This document shows positions 18,547 through 27,909 of a stretch of 64,000 nucleotides of DNA, one piece after another. The position numbers were made by a program, and so were the translations under genes. Within the stretch, counting starts at the first letter, position 1. Each line of letters begins with the position of its first letter. A model generated the notes under the pieces. That model was not told where the DNA came from. It was given only the letters and a program-made list of their open reading frames with translations, and did not search any database. This DNA comes from an uncultured Bacilli bacterium. Lineage in GTDB: Bacteria; Bacillota_I; Bacilli_A; RF39; UBA660. The stretch lies in the NCBI GenBank assembly GCA_934167665.1, contig CAKPLN010000002.1, positions 62,001 to 126,000 on the forward strand, given 5' to 3'.

Positions 18547-18964
18547 GTTTTTTTACCTTCTTTATGATTGTTTTAATTACTTCTTCTACTATAAAATTCA
18601 TTATTGATAGAAGAACTGCTACCAATAAGGCAACAAAGATATTTTTTAGATCAAAATGTTTTCCTAAAATCCAATCTGTTATCTTCAAAATAAATAAGTT
18701 TATAAACGGATAAAATAGTCCTAAAGTTAATCCGGTTATAGGTATTGTTAATGTTACAAGTACTGGTTTTATGGTTTGATTTAAAATATAAATGATTAGT
18801 ACAATTAATGTAGAATATACATAGAAGTGATTTAAATCTACATATATACTTTTGAAGGCACTACTTACTAGCATAAATACAAGTATGTAGCCAAACATAT
18901 ACATTAACCATTCAACTATTTTGTTTAGTCTAATTATATCTTTATCTTTTATAATTAGGTGCAT
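18539..18964 (-). CDS. YvlD-like holin-family (phage_holin_4_2) membrane protein
   Basis: A 141-residue protein with four hydrophobic helices and the IKPVLVTLTIPITGLTLGLF stretch characteristic of the YvlD branch of the Phage_holin_4_2 family. Despite the family name, such proteins are chromosomal and linked to envelope stress resistance rather than lysis. I use the ATG at 18964, which has AGGTGAT four bases upstream, rather than the in-site GTG. The gene sits between uvrA (11 bases) and lgt (8-base overlap), the same order as uvrA-yvlD-lgt in Bacillus. Confidence 0.85.
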   Translation of the reverse strand: MHLIIKDKDIIRLNKIVEWLMYMFGYILVFMLVSSAFKSIYVDLNHFYVYSTLIVLIIYILNQTIKPVLVTLTIPITGLTLGLFYPFINLFILKITDWILGKHFDLKNIFVALLVAVLLSIMNFIVEEVIKTIIKKVKKHG

Positions 18965-18975
18965 TTTTATCACCT

Positions 18976-21789
18976 CTATAGTAGTTTACTTAAAAATTGA
19001 CCAGTATATGATTCTTTTACTTTAGCGACCTCTTCTGGTGTTCCTGTTGCGACAATATTACCACCTTCATCGCCACCTTCTGGTCCTAGGTCAATTATAT
19101 AATCAGCGACTTTTATTACATCTAAGTTATGTTCAATCACTATAACTGTATCATTATTATCTACTATTTTTTGTAAAATTGCAAGTAAGCGCTTAATATC
19201 ATCAGAATGCAATCCAGTTGTTGGTTCATCTAATACAAATAATGATTTACCAGTAGCTTTTTTCTGTAGTTCTTTGGCTAATTTTACACGTTCTGCTTCT
19301 CCTCCTGATAAAGTTGGTGCGCTTTGCCCTAGTTTTATATAACCTAAACCGACTTCTTCTAAAACCTTTAATTTGTTTTTTATTTTAGGTACATTGTCGA
19401 AAAATTCTAAGGCTTCACTTACACGCATGTCTAAAACTTCAGCAATGTTTTTGTTTTTATATTTTATACTTAAAGTTTCTTTATTATACCTAGTACCATG
19501 ACATACTTCACAAGGAACATAAACGTCTGGTAAAAAGTGCATTTCAATTTTCTTAACACCATCACCACGGCAAGCCTCACATCTTCCACCTTTGACATTA
19601 AAAGAAAAGCGATTCTTTTCATAGCCATACATCTTGGCTTCTTTTGTTGTTGTAAATAGGGTTCTAATATCATCAAACACACCAGTATATGTAGCAGGAT
19701 TAGAACGTGGAGTTCTACCAATTGGATTTTGAGAGATTGCTACTAATTTATCTAGATTTTCTATTCCTAGGATTTTTTCAAATTTACCTGGTCTTTCTTT
19801 AGAACGATATAATTTACTAGCTACTTCTTTACATAATATTTCATTTATTAAACTACTTTTTCCACTTCCTGAAACACCTGTTATGCAAGTAAAAGTTCCA
19901 AGTGGGATATCTACATCTATATTTTTTAGATTATGTTCACTAGCTTTTTTAATTTTTAAGTATTTTCCAGTGCCTTTTCTTCTTATTTTTGGCACCTCTA
20001 TACATTTTTTACCGCTTAAATATTGACCTGTTATACTATTTTCATTCTTCATTACTTCTTCTGGAGTACCTTCAGCGACAACCCGTCCACCGGCATCCCC
20101 TGCACCTGGTCCTATATCAACTAGATAGTCACAAGCTAACATAGTATCTGTATCATGTTCAACAACAATTAGTGTGTTTCCTAAATCACGCATTTCTTTC
20201 ATTGAGTTTATTAGTTTTTCATTGTCTCGTTGATGAAGACCAATACTAGGTTCATCTAAGACATATAATACACCTGTTAGGTGTGAACCAATTTGCGTTG
20301 CTAGGCGAATTCGTTGTGCCTCTCCACCTGAAAGTGTACCAGCACTTCTACTTAGAGTTAAGTAACCTAAACCTACATTTGATAAAAAATCTAGACGATC
20401 ATTAATTTCTTTTAAAATCAAATTAGCTATTTGTTTTTGTGATTCAGTTAATTTTAAATTATGGTATTCTTTTTGTAATTCTTTAATGCTAAGACAAGTT
20501 ACTTCATAAATATTTTTACCAGCTATTTTTACCTGTAACACATCATCTTTTAAACGAGCACCATGACAAGCATCACATTCATATTCAACCATGTAGTTTT
20601 CTAACCAATCGCGAATCCATGTAGAACTTGTTTCCATGTAACGTCTTTCCAAGTTATTTACTATTCCTTCATAGTAATCTTTAGTGTTGTATTTATTACC
20701 ACTTTTAGATTGATATTGAAAACTAATAATTTCGTCTGATCCATATAGAACCATTTGTTTTTGTTTTTCACTCAAACTTTTCCATGGTTTAGACATATTA
20801 ATTTTATAATGCTTACATACACATTCTAGCTTTTTATAATCTAAGCCTTCTGGATCATCAGTTAATGTTTTTATACAGCCACCAGCAATTGATAAGCTAT
20901 CATCTGGAATTAATAAGTCTTTATCGATTTGAAGTTTTATTCCTAACCCTTTACATTCTGGACAAGCTCCATATGGGGCATTGAAACTAAAAGTTCTTGG
21001 CTCTAATTCAGGTAGTGAAAATTCACAGTGAGGACAAGCGAATCGCTCTGAAAAAACAAGTTCTTTTTTATCCTCACCTATTATTTGAATGACAACTTTA
21101 CCATCTGAAAGCTTAGTAGCGTTTTCAATAGCTTCAAATATTCTACTATAACTATCTTCTTTAATAACAATACGATCGATTACTACTTCTATATCTGATT
21201 TTTTATTCTTATCTAGTTCAATTTCTTCACTTAAATCAAGCATTTCGTCATTTACTTTTACACGTACATAGCCTTCTTTACGTAATTTATCTAGTAAATC
21301 TTTGTGTGTACCCTTTTCACCATGAACTACTGGCGATAAAATTACTATTTTAGTTCCTTCTTTATATTCCAATACTTTATTAGTCATTTCCTCAACACTT
21401 TGACTTGTTATTGGAATATTATGATTTGGACAGTAAGGAACACCAATTCTTGCGAAAAGTAGACGAAGATAATCATATATTTCAGTTACTGTTCCAACTG
21501 TTGATCTTGGATTATTAGAAGTTGTTTTTTGATCAATGCTTATCGCTGGAGATAATCCTTCTATACTATCAACATCTGGTTTTTCTGATGAGCCTAGAAA
21601 TTGTCTAGCATAAGCCGATAAACTTTCAACATACCTTCTTTGCCCTTCTGCGTATATTGTATCAAACGCTAGGGAAGATTTACCACTTCCAGAAAGACCT
21701 GTCATAACTATCATTTTATTTTTAGGTAACTCGATATTAATATTTTTTAAATTATTTTCTCTTGCACCTTTTACTATAATTTTATCCAT
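18976..21789 (-). CDS. uvrA: Excinuclease ABC subunit A
   Basis: A 937-residue damage-recognition ATPase of nucleotide excision repair. Both ABC modules are complete: Walker A GLSGSGKSSLAFD (about 31-43) and GVSGSGKSSL (about 635), signatures TLSGGEAQRIRLA and TLSGGEAERVKLA, and Walker B segments VLDEPSIGLH and VLDEPTTGLH. Zinc-finger cysteine pairs CPHC/CPEC and CEAC/CEVC are visible. AGGTGG precedes the ATG. It partners UvrB, encoded about 2.4 kb upstream and separated from it by two unrelated genes. Confidence 0.97.
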   Translation of the reverse strand: MDKIIVKGARENNLKNINIELPKNKMIVMTGLSGSGKSSLAFDTIYAEGQRRYVESLSAYARQFLGSSEKPDVDSIEGLSPAISIDQKTTSNNPRSTVGTVTEIYDYLRLLFARIGVPYCPNHNIPITSQSVEEMTNKVLEYKEGTKIVILSPVVHGEKGTHKDLLDKLRKEGYVRVKVNDEMLDLSEEIELDKNKKSDIEVVIDRIVIKEDSYSRIFEAIENATKLSDGKVVIQIIGEDKKELVFSERFACPHCEFSLPELEPRTFSFNAPYGACPECKGLGIKLQIDKDLLIPDDSLSIAGGCIKTLTDDPEGLDYKKLECVCKHYKINMSKPWKSLSEKQKQMVLYGSDEIISFQYQSKSGNKYNTKDYYEGIVNNLERRYMETSSTWIRDWLENYMVEYECDACHGARLKDDVLQVKIAGKNIYEVTCLSIKELQKEYHNLKLTESQKQIANLILKEINDRLDFLSNVGLGYLTLSRSAGTLSGGEAQRIRLATQIGSHLTGVLYVLDEPSIGLHQRDNEKLINSMKEMRDLGNTLIVVEHDTDTMLACDYLVDIGPGAGDAGGRVVAEGTPEEVMKNENSITGQYLSGKKCIEVPKIRRKGTGKYLKIKKASEHNLKNIDVDIPLGTFTCITGVSGSGKSSLINEILCKEVASKLYRSKERPGKFEKILGIENLDKLVAISQNPIGRTPRSNPATYTGVFDDIRTLFTTTKEAKMYGYEKNRFSFNVKGGRCEACRGDGVKKIEMHFLPDVYVPCEVCHGTRYNKETLSIKYKNKNIAEVLDMRVSEALEFFDNVPKIKNKLKVLEEVGLGYIKLGQSAPTLSGGEAERVKLAKELQKKATGKSLFVLDEPTTGLHSDDIKRLLAILQKIVDNNDTVIVIEHNLDVIKVADYIIDLGPEGGDEGGNIVATGTPEEVAKVKESYTGQFLSKLL

Positions 21790-21805
21790 AAAACCACCTG
21801 TGCAT

Positions 21806-21814
21806 ATTATACCA
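21806..21814 (-). promoter_or_regulatory. Extended -10 promoter of uvrA
   Basis: Minus-strand TGGTATAAT, with TATAAT at 21806-21811 and no good -35. It lies 16 bases upstream of the uvrA ATG. Confidence 0.6.
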
Positions 21815-21882
21815 CAATATTTACTTTTTATAATTGTAAATATATTTTTTATTTTATATTTATGTTATATTATTATTAGGAT

Positions 21883-23310
21883 GTGGTAACTTTGAGTAAA
21901 GTATTAACAACATTTGTATTAGGAGATAAAGAAACCCTTTTTAATAATGTTCCAAACAATGTAGAAATAATAAAATATAATTGCATAAGTGATGTTTACT
22001 GTGCTATGGGTAAGTATATTTCTTTTATTGATAGTGAAGATAGCATTTCTAATGATTATTTTGATTCTATACTAGAAAAAATCGAAAGTGGAGACTTTGA
22101 CTCTTGTTTTATTAACTATAAAATTAATTATGAATATGTTCGTGAGTTAAAGATAAGGACTGATACTAGTGATTTAAATGGTATTATTCCAAGTAAGGGA
22201 AGCTATATATGGAATTTTGTTTTTAATAAAGATAAATTATTACAAGTAATTAACAATAATTTTGATAACTATGATAATATATTTACGACTAGAGTGTCTA
22301 TTGCTGATGTTTTATATTATCATAATAAAGATGGTAAGTTTTATAATATATTAGGCTTTGTTAGCAGGAAAGATAGTATATATTGTAAAAATATTATTTA
22401 TGTTGGTGATTTCTGTAATGGATTATTTAATGGATACGTTACATGGTTAGTTGAACTAGGTAAGGCTTTTCCTGATTATCAGATTACTATTTTATATACA
22501 AAAATTAATGATGTAACTAAGAAAAGATTTGAGAAGTATTTTAGTTGCTATGAAATTAATAATAGTATTAATTATATTTGTGATAGTTTAGTTACAACAT
22601 ATTCTACTTATTTTTATCCAATTAATATTTATCCACTGAAAGAAAGTAGTATTTTTATTCATGGTAACATGTCTGATTATGAAAATTCGGCTAGATTTAC
22701 TGATAATATATATGATAGATATATAGCTGTTTCTAAAATAGCAAGGGATACAGCGAAAGGATATTTTCCAACTGAAAATATTGAATACATATATAATCCA
22801 TTTACGTTTGATAAGAATATGGTTAAGCCTCATTTAAAATTAATTTCAGCTATTAGAAATTCACCAGAAAAAGGTGTTAATAGAATTAAGAAGGCTGCTG
22901 GTATTCTTGATAATATAAACATTCCTTATACTTGGAGTGTATTTACTGATATTACGGAAGCAAATCAAGGAGGACTTATTTTTAGGAGCTGTGTTACTAA
23001 TGTTATTGATTATGTTGTCGACTGTGATTATTTAGTACAATTTAGTAGAAGTGAAGCTCTTTCTTATTCCCTAACTGAGGCTTTATGTGCTGGTACAAAA
23101 ATTATTACTACTGATATTCCGGCTATACATGAGTTAGGTATTGTTGATAAAGTAAATGGTATTGTCATTCCAATTGAATACTTTGACGATGGCAATGAAG
23201 AACTTTTAAAAGAAAAACTACTAGAAGCTTATAAAATGAAGGATAAGACATTTGATTATAATTATGATTTTGATAGGTTTATTGATTATAAAACAGTCTT
23301 TTTTAAGTAA
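21883..23310 (+). CDS. Two-part glycosyltransferase with GT-B C-terminal domain
   Basis: A protein of up to 475 residues on the plus strand, alone among minus-strand genes. The C-terminal 290 residues look like a GT4-type GT-B enzyme: KNIIYVGDFCNGLFNGYVTW at the start, then IFIHGNMSDY, RYIAVSKIARD, and the VQFSRSEALSYSLTEALCAG nucleotide-sugar loop. The N-terminal 170 residues have a remnant GT2-like shape (YISFIDSEDSIS) and may be an inactive GT-A domain. The start is unclear: GTG at 21883 or TTG at 21892, both with weak ribosome binding sites. The acceptor is unknown. Confidence 0.75.
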   Translation: MVTLSKVLTTFVLGDKETLFNNVPNNVEIIKYNCISDVYCAMGKYISFIDSEDSISNDYFDSILEKIESGDFDSCFINYKINYEYVRELKIRTDTSDLNGIIPSKGSYIWNFVFNKDKLLQVINNNFDNYDNIFTTRVSIADVLYYHNKDGKFYNILGFVSRKDSIYCKNIIYVGDFCNGLFNGYVTWLVELGKAFPDYQITILYTKINDVTKKRFEKYFSCYEINNSINYICDSLVTTYSTYFYPINIYPLKESSIFIHGNMSDYENSARFTDNIYDRYIAVSKIARDTAKGYFPTENIEYIYNPFTFDKNMVKPHLKLISAIRNSPEKGVNRIKKAAGILDNINIPYTWSVFTDITEANQGGLIFRSCVTNVIDYVVDCDYLVQFSRSEALSYSLTEALCAGTKIITTDIPAIHELGIVDKVNGIVIPIEYFDDGNEELLKEKLLEAYKMKDKTFDYNYDFDRFIDYKTVFFK

Positions 23311-23342
23311 AAAACTACTCATTAATAGTGATGAGTAGTTTT
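23311..23342. terminator. Bidirectional terminator between convergent genes
   Basis: A 12-base stem, AAAACTACTCAT (23311-23322) with ATGAGTAGTTTT (23331-23342), with A and T runs at both sides. Confidence 0.85.
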
Positions 23343-24175
23343 TATTTGAATCTTTCTTTAAAGTGACATGATTTACACAATCTTTCACAGGGTTTTCTAT
23401 CTTGAAAAGACTTCTTTAAATTTTGATATTTAGGACTATTTATTATTTCTTCTAATGATTGCCCATAAATGTTGCCTAGAGGAACATTCCCATTCGCATC
23501 AAGGCAACAGGGAACAACAGTTCCATCTACCAGTATAGCTATTTGAGTTTTTAAAGCATAGCAGTAGCCATTACTTTGATAAGAAGATTCTTCTGGCCAA
23601 ATAAAAGCATTATCTTTATCCACATAAATTGTGGAATTTATTTTTATGTTATTCTCATTTTTAATTTTATCCACAGTTTCCTGTGGTAAATTATAATATT
23701 TTTCTATTTTATGCACAATTTCCTGTGACTTTTTATCTAATTTGTTATCATGTAGGGTCCAAAGTCTATATATCGCAGTTGTATCTTTGGGTAAATACTT
23801 TATATTATCAAAAATGCATTCTGGATAATCATCTAAATTATTTTCTGAGTGAAGAGAAAAGTTTATTTTATGTAGGGCCTTTGCTTTTCCAAGGGACTTA
23901 GCAAGTTCTTTAAACAGAGTACCATTGGTAGTTAAATTTACTTTTAAATGATATTTTGAAGCAAGATTTATAAATTCTATTATTTCAGGATGAAGTAGCG
24001 GCTCTCCTTTTACATGGAGGTATATGTAATCAGTATAATTACTAATTTTTTTTAGAATTTCTTCAAATTCATTTTTAGTCATAAACCTTCTTTTTTTTGT
24101 GACTGGGCTACAAAAAGAACACTTTAAATTACATATATTTGTTATTTCTATATATATCTTCTTATATTTTCTCAT
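23342..24175 (-). CDS. Radical SAM/SPASM protein, substrate unknown
   Basis: A 277-residue radical SAM enzyme. The [4Fe-4S] motif CNLKCSFC (Cx3Cx2C) is at about residues 14-21, KGEPLLHPE follows as the GGEP-like SAM-binding motif, and the C-terminal SPASM region carries GTVVPCCLDANG and CERLCKSCHF for auxiliary clusters. SPASM enzymes often modify peptides or complex substrates. No small precursor peptide is visible nearby, so peptide maturation is not supported here. The start overlaps the uvrB stop by four bases, which suggests translational coupling to uvrB. Confidence 0.85.
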   Translation of the reverse strand: MRKYKKIYIEITNICNLKCSFCSPVTKKRRFMTKNEFEEILKKISNYTDYIYLHVKGEPLLHPEIIEFINLASKYHLKVNLTTNGTLFKELAKSLGKAKALHKINFSLHSENNLDDYPECIFDNIKYLPKDTTAIYRLWTLHDNKLDKKSQEIVHKIEKYYNLPQETVDKIKNENNIKINSTIYVDKDNAFIWPEESSYQSNGYCYALKTQIAILVDGTVVPCCLDANGNVPLGNIYGQSLEEIINSPKYQNLKKSFQDRKPCERLCKSCHFKERFK

Positions 24176-26124
24176 AGACTTGATTTCATTTCAAATAGAA
24201 TATCTCTAAGTTCCATAGCTCTTTCAAAGTCTAAGTTTCTAGCAGCCTCACGCATTTCTTCTTCAATACTTTCAATATTCCTAGCGATTTCTTTCTTGGT
24301 AAGTTTCTTTTTGTTTTTAGGTTCTTTCGTATCAATATTAGAAATTACTTCTCTTATTTCTTTTTTTATTGTTTGAGGAATTATGCCATGTTCTTTGTTG
24401 TACTTTTCTTGAATTTTTCTTCTTCTTGATGTCTCATCAATGGCAGATTTCATAGAATCTGTTATTTTATCTCCATACATTATTACATGTCCATTAGCGT
24501 TTCTAGCACAACGGCCTATTGTTTGGATTAAGCTACGTGTACTTCTTAAAAAGCCTTCTTTATCAGCATCTAAAATAGCAATTAATGATACTTCTGGAAT
24601 ATCTAGGCCTTCTCTTAAAAGATTTATTCCTACTAAGACGTCATACTTGCCAGCTCTTACATCGTGAATTATTTGCATTCTTTCAAGAGTTTTTACTTCA
24701 CTATGAAGATAAGCTACTTTTATATCTAGTTCTTTTAAATAATTAGTTAATTCTTCGGCCATTCTAATGGTTAAGGTTGTTACTAGTACTCTTTCATTTT
24801 TTGAAATTCTTTCATTTACTTCACCAACTAAGTCATCTATTTGGCCTTCAGTTTTTCTAACCTCAATTGTTGGATCTAGTAGTCCAGTAGGTCTAATAAT
24901 TTGTTCAACATATTTATTGTTTGTGTGTTCTAGTTCCAAATCACCCGGTGTTGCGGAAACATATATAACTTGATTTATTTTTTTCTCAAACTCATCGTAT
25001 TTCAAAGGTCTGTTATCTAGGGCACTTGGTAATCTAAAGCCATAGTCTACTAAATTCATTTTCCTTGCCCTATCACCATTGTACATTCCTCTTACTTGTG
25101 GAAGAGTAACATGCGACTCATCTACCACTAATAGATAATCTTTACCAAAAAAGTCCATTAATGTTGTGGGAGTTTCGCCTCTTTTTCTACCAGCCATTGG
25201 TGCAGAATAGTTTTCGATACCAGAACAAAAACCAGTTTCTTCTAGCATTTCCATATCATAATTTGTTCTTTGTTCAAGGCGTTCAGCTGCTAGAAGTTTA
25301 TTTTCACTTTTCAATTCAGCTAGACGTTCTTTTAGTTCTTCTTTTATTCTTATTATAGCAGCATGTAATTTTTCATCACTTACAACGAAGTGACTAGCTG
25401 GGAAAATACTAATAGTTTTTTTGTTAGTTATAATTGAACCAGTTAAAGTATCTATTTCACTAATCCTATCTATTTCATCACCAAAAAATTCAATTCTATA
25501 TCCAGTTGTGTTCTGATTTGATGGAATTATTTCTATTATGTCGCCTCTTACTCTAAAAGTACCTCTTTTAAAATCTAGATCATTTCTTTCGTATAGCATA
25601 TCAACTAATTTAGTTAAAACAGTATTACGATCTAATTTATCAGAAATATTTAGAGTTAACATTTTATTTTTATACTCTTCAACTTCACCAATACCATATA
25701 TACACGAAACGCTTGCGACTACTATAACATCACGTCTTGATAAAAGAGCACTAGTGGCAGAGTGGCGCAATTCATCAATTTCATCATTTATTGATGAATC
25801 TTTTTCAATATATGTATCAGTTGATGGTACATAAGCTTCTGGTTGATAATAGTCATAGTAAGATACAAAATATTCAACTTTATTTTCTGGAAATAATTCT
25901 TTTAGTTCAGTATATAATTGACCAGCTAAAGTTTTATTATGAGCTAATACTAAAGTAGGTTTATTAACTTCAGCTATAACATTAGCAATAGTAAAGGTTT
26001 TACCAGTTCCAGTGGCACCTAATAATACTTGCTCTTTTTTTCCTGCTTTTATACCTGTAACTAGTTCTTTTATTGCCTCAGGTTGATCACCACTTGGCTT
26101 ATATTTAGATACTAATTTAAACAT
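24172..26124 (-). CDS. uvrB: Excinuclease ABC subunit B
   Basis: A 650-residue helicase-like subunit of nucleotide excision repair. It shows Walker A LLGATGTGKTFT (about 34-45), the beta-hairpin YYDYYQPEAYVP, Walker B VVDESHV, the helicase motif TIGRCARN and the C-terminal UVR motif EEEMREAARNLDFERAMELR that binds UvrC. An AGGAGGT site precedes the ATG, and TATAAT is present upstream. GAAC half-sites occur in the promoter region, but a clear GAAC-N4-GTTC LexA box is not present. Confidence 0.97.
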   Translation of the reverse strand: MFKLVSKYKPSGDQPEAIKELVTGIKAGKKEQVLLGATGTGKTFTIANVIAEVNKPTLVLAHNKTLAGQLYTELKELFPENKVEYFVSYYDYYQPEAYVPSTDTYIEKDSSINDEIDELRHSATSALLSRRDVIVVASVSCIYGIGEVEEYKNKMLTLNISDKLDRNTVLTKLVDMLYERNDLDFKRGTFRVRGDIIEIIPSNQNTTGYRIEFFGDEIDRISEIDTLTGSIITNKKTISIFPASHFVVSDEKLHAAIIRIKEELKERLAELKSENKLLAAERLEQRTNYDMEMLEETGFCSGIENYSAPMAGRKRGETPTTLMDFFGKDYLLVVDESHVTLPQVRGMYNGDRARKMNLVDYGFRLPSALDNRPLKYDEFEKKINQVIYVSATPGDLELEHTNNKYVEQIIRPTGLLDPTIEVRKTEGQIDDLVGEVNERISKNERVLVTTLTIRMAEELTNYLKELDIKVAYLHSEVKTLERMQIIHDVRAGKYDVLVGINLLREGLDIPEVSLIAILDADKEGFLRSTRSLIQTIGRCARNANGHVIMYGDKITDSMKSAIDETSRRRKIQEKYNKEHGIIPQTIKKEIREVISNIDTKEPKNKKKLTKKEIARNIESIEEEMREAARNLDFERAMELRDILFEMKSSL

Positions 26125-26217
26125 TTTGTACCTCCTTTTAACTATTAACCTAAATTATAAGAATTTATACATAGTTCTTAGTTCCAATATGATATTTTAA
26201 CACTTATCTTTTAATAA

Positions 26218-26246
26218 AACAAGGAAACATCTATAGTCTCCTTGTT
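26218..26246 (-). terminator. Terminator of the C39-like gene
   Basis: AACAAGGA (26218-26225) pairs with TCCTTGTT (26239-26246), followed on the minus strand by TTATT. The rest of 26125-26323 holds the uvrB promoter region. Confidence 0.7.
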
Positions 26247-26323
26247 ACCTTTTTATATCAGATTTATTTAATATAATAACCTGGTATTTGTACTAGTTTA
26301 TTAATTGAAATAGTGTTTTTGCT

Positions 26324-27283
26324 TTAAACTTCTACTGGTGTATTATTGTTGTTATTAATACTACCATCAAAGACAATTATCTTTCCTGCTGTTAATTTTA
26401 TATCATTTTTATATATGCAACCATTATTATTTATTCCTAGTTCTTGACCTTCTTGATCTTTAGCAGTTTGATATGGTCCATAAGGATCATTTACTAATAC
26501 TTTACCATCTTCAGTTAATCCTTTTAAAACTACAAAGTGACTACTATCTTTTACTAATACAATGGCTGTTTTACCTTCCTGCAAAGCTGGCATAAGTTCA
26601 TTTGTTGTTTGTACTTGATAGTTTAGTCCTAATTGGTTAGCGGCTATTAAGATTCTATCAAAATTGTCTTTTGGTAAAGTCCCTGACTGATTTACTAACT
26701 CGGCACATTTATCAGGTGTCCACTCTTGTCCAGTATAGTAGCTCGCAATCATTGCTAAACAAGTTATTCCACAACCAGATGTTGCTATGGTTCCTTTTGA
26801 ATAAGGAACATTTCCGTAGTCAGTTTGATCGTATAGAGGCATTACTTTAGCTTCTTCTGTTGTTTCTTCATCTTCTTCGCCTATAATTATTTTACCGGCA
26901 ATGTAAGTAAAAGGCCAGCTAATATATCCTTTGATTTCGCTTAATACATTACCTGTTTTATAAAAAAAATTGCTAATACCATCCTTTATATTATCAAGAA
27001 TAAATACACCACTGTCACTGCTGAAATCATCTTTATCAAAAACTTCTATACCATTAGCATAATTATTAATATTTTGGGCAGTAGTTTTTATATCTGTTGC
27101 TAAGACAGTTAAATTATTTTTCAACACATTACCAGCGGTTGTTACATCAATACCATCATAATTTCGAGCCCTGTTTACAATTTTTTTCAAAGAATTTAGA
27201 GTTGATTCCAATTCGTTAGCATTACTAACAAGTTGTCTAGATAATGCTGATAACTCTTGAACATCTGTTACTTCTGTCGCCAT
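26324..27283 (-). CDS. ESX-like helical domain fused to a C39-like cysteine peptidase
   Basis: A 319-residue protein with two parts. Residues 1-95 are predicted helical, with LSALSRQLVSNANELESTL, NYDGIDVTTAG and YANGIEVFDKDDF; this resembles the N-terminal helical modules of WXG100/LXG substrates of type VII secretion. After a linker, about 155-305 form a papain-like C39 domain: Cys in TIATSGCGITCLAMIASYY, His in DSSHFVVLKG and the following NDPYG Asp/Asn. There is no signal peptide, lipobox or GG leader site. Export by a type VII system is an inference; no such system is in the window. A helical neighbour lies 69 bases upstream. Confidence 0.65.
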   Translation of the reverse strand: MATEVTDVQELSALSRQLVSNANELESTLNSLKKIVNRARNYDGIDVTTAGNVLKNNLTVLATDIKTTAQNINNYANGIEVFDKDDFSSDSGVFILDNIKDGISNFFYKTGNVLSEIKGYISWPFTYIAGKIIIGEEDEETTEEAKVMPLYDQTDYGNVPYSKGTIATSGCGITCLAMIASYYTGQEWTPDKCAELVNQSGTLPKDNFDRILIAANQLGLNYQVQTTNELMPALQEGKTAIVLVKDSSHFVVLKGLTEDGKVLVNDPYGPYQTAKDQEGQELGINNNGCIYKNDIKLTAGKIIVFDGSINNNNNTPVEV

Positions 27284-27352
27284 ATAATCACTCCTATTAT
27301 TTTTAGTATAACATATAATTAGAAGTAATTAAATTTATTTTGAAAAAAACAA

Positions 27353-27781
27353 TTATAAAAAGCTTTTTAGGACCTCAACATATTCTTCTTGCATGCCAAC
27401 AAATTCTTCAATTAAGTCATTTACTTTTTTATCTAGAACTTTATTGTTAAGCATTTTTCTACCTTCTATTATTCCCATATTAGTTCCCTGTAATAGCATT
27501 TCAGCTATTTTACTGGTACTCTTATCATTTATAGTTTTCATTTGAATATCTGACCATACCATTACTTTTTCCATAGTTGAAGTTTCATGGGGTGTTTTGT
27601 CAGCATAATCTTCATAAATTTTATTAACCTTTTTAGAAATTTTTGAATAGGCATCATACTGCTTGGATAAAACTCTTTTAAAATCTTTATCTTCTACTTT
27701 TTCTATTATGAATTTTAAGGAATCCATCCCCATTGTTGCTCCTTTATTTAATTCATCTAAAGCATTTTTATTTTCTTGCAT
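27353..27781 (-). CDS. All-helical protein, possibly ferritin-like (DUF2383-type)
   Basis: A 142-residue acidic and lysine-rich protein without signal peptide or membrane segment. Several long amphipathic helices are predicted, beginning with LDELNKGATMGMDSLKFIIE, and a repeated pattern at the C terminus (EEFVGMQEEYVEVL). The shape resembles ferritin-like or spore-coat-associated DUF2383 proteins, but no metal-ligand set is clear. It lies just upstream of the ESX-like/C39 gene, with no terminator visible in the 69 bases between them, so the two may be cotranscribed. Another possibility is a chaperone or immunity partner. I cannot assign a function. Confidence 0.6.
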   Translation of the reverse strand: MQENKNALDELNKGATMGMDSLKFIIEKVEDKDFKRVLSKQYDAYSKISKKVNKIYEDYADKTPHETSTMEKVMVWSDIQMKTINDKSTSKIAEMLLQGTNMGIIEGRKMLNNKVLDKKVNDLIEEFVGMQEEYVEVLKSFL

Positions 27782-27861
27782 ATTTTCATCTCCTAATTAT
27801 ATTATTATTATTTTTAATTTTTTTATACAGACTGAATGTAATATTATAATTAAATTGGCAA

Positions 27862-27892
27862 TAAAAAAAAGTATTTCTTTATCGGAAATACT
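27862..27892 (-). terminator. Terminator of the ABC exporter operon
   Basis: AGTATTTC (27870-27877) pairs with GAAATACT (27885-27892); eight T follow on the minus strand. Confidence 0.85.
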
Positions 27893-27909
27893 TTAATAAT
27901 TTTTTATAA

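Noticed and set aside
18539..18964. Prophage lysis gene
   Set aside because: The holin-like family name is misleading; the gene is in conserved uvrA-yvlD-lgt order with no phage genes nearby.
23342..24175. RiPP biosynthesis by the radical SAM/SPASM enzyme
   Set aside because: No precursor-like small gene, transporter or peptidase in its operon; it is coupled to uvrB instead.
26125..26190. LexA box upstream of uvrB
   Set aside because: GAAC half-sites are present as direct repeats, but no GAAC-N4-GTTC palindrome.
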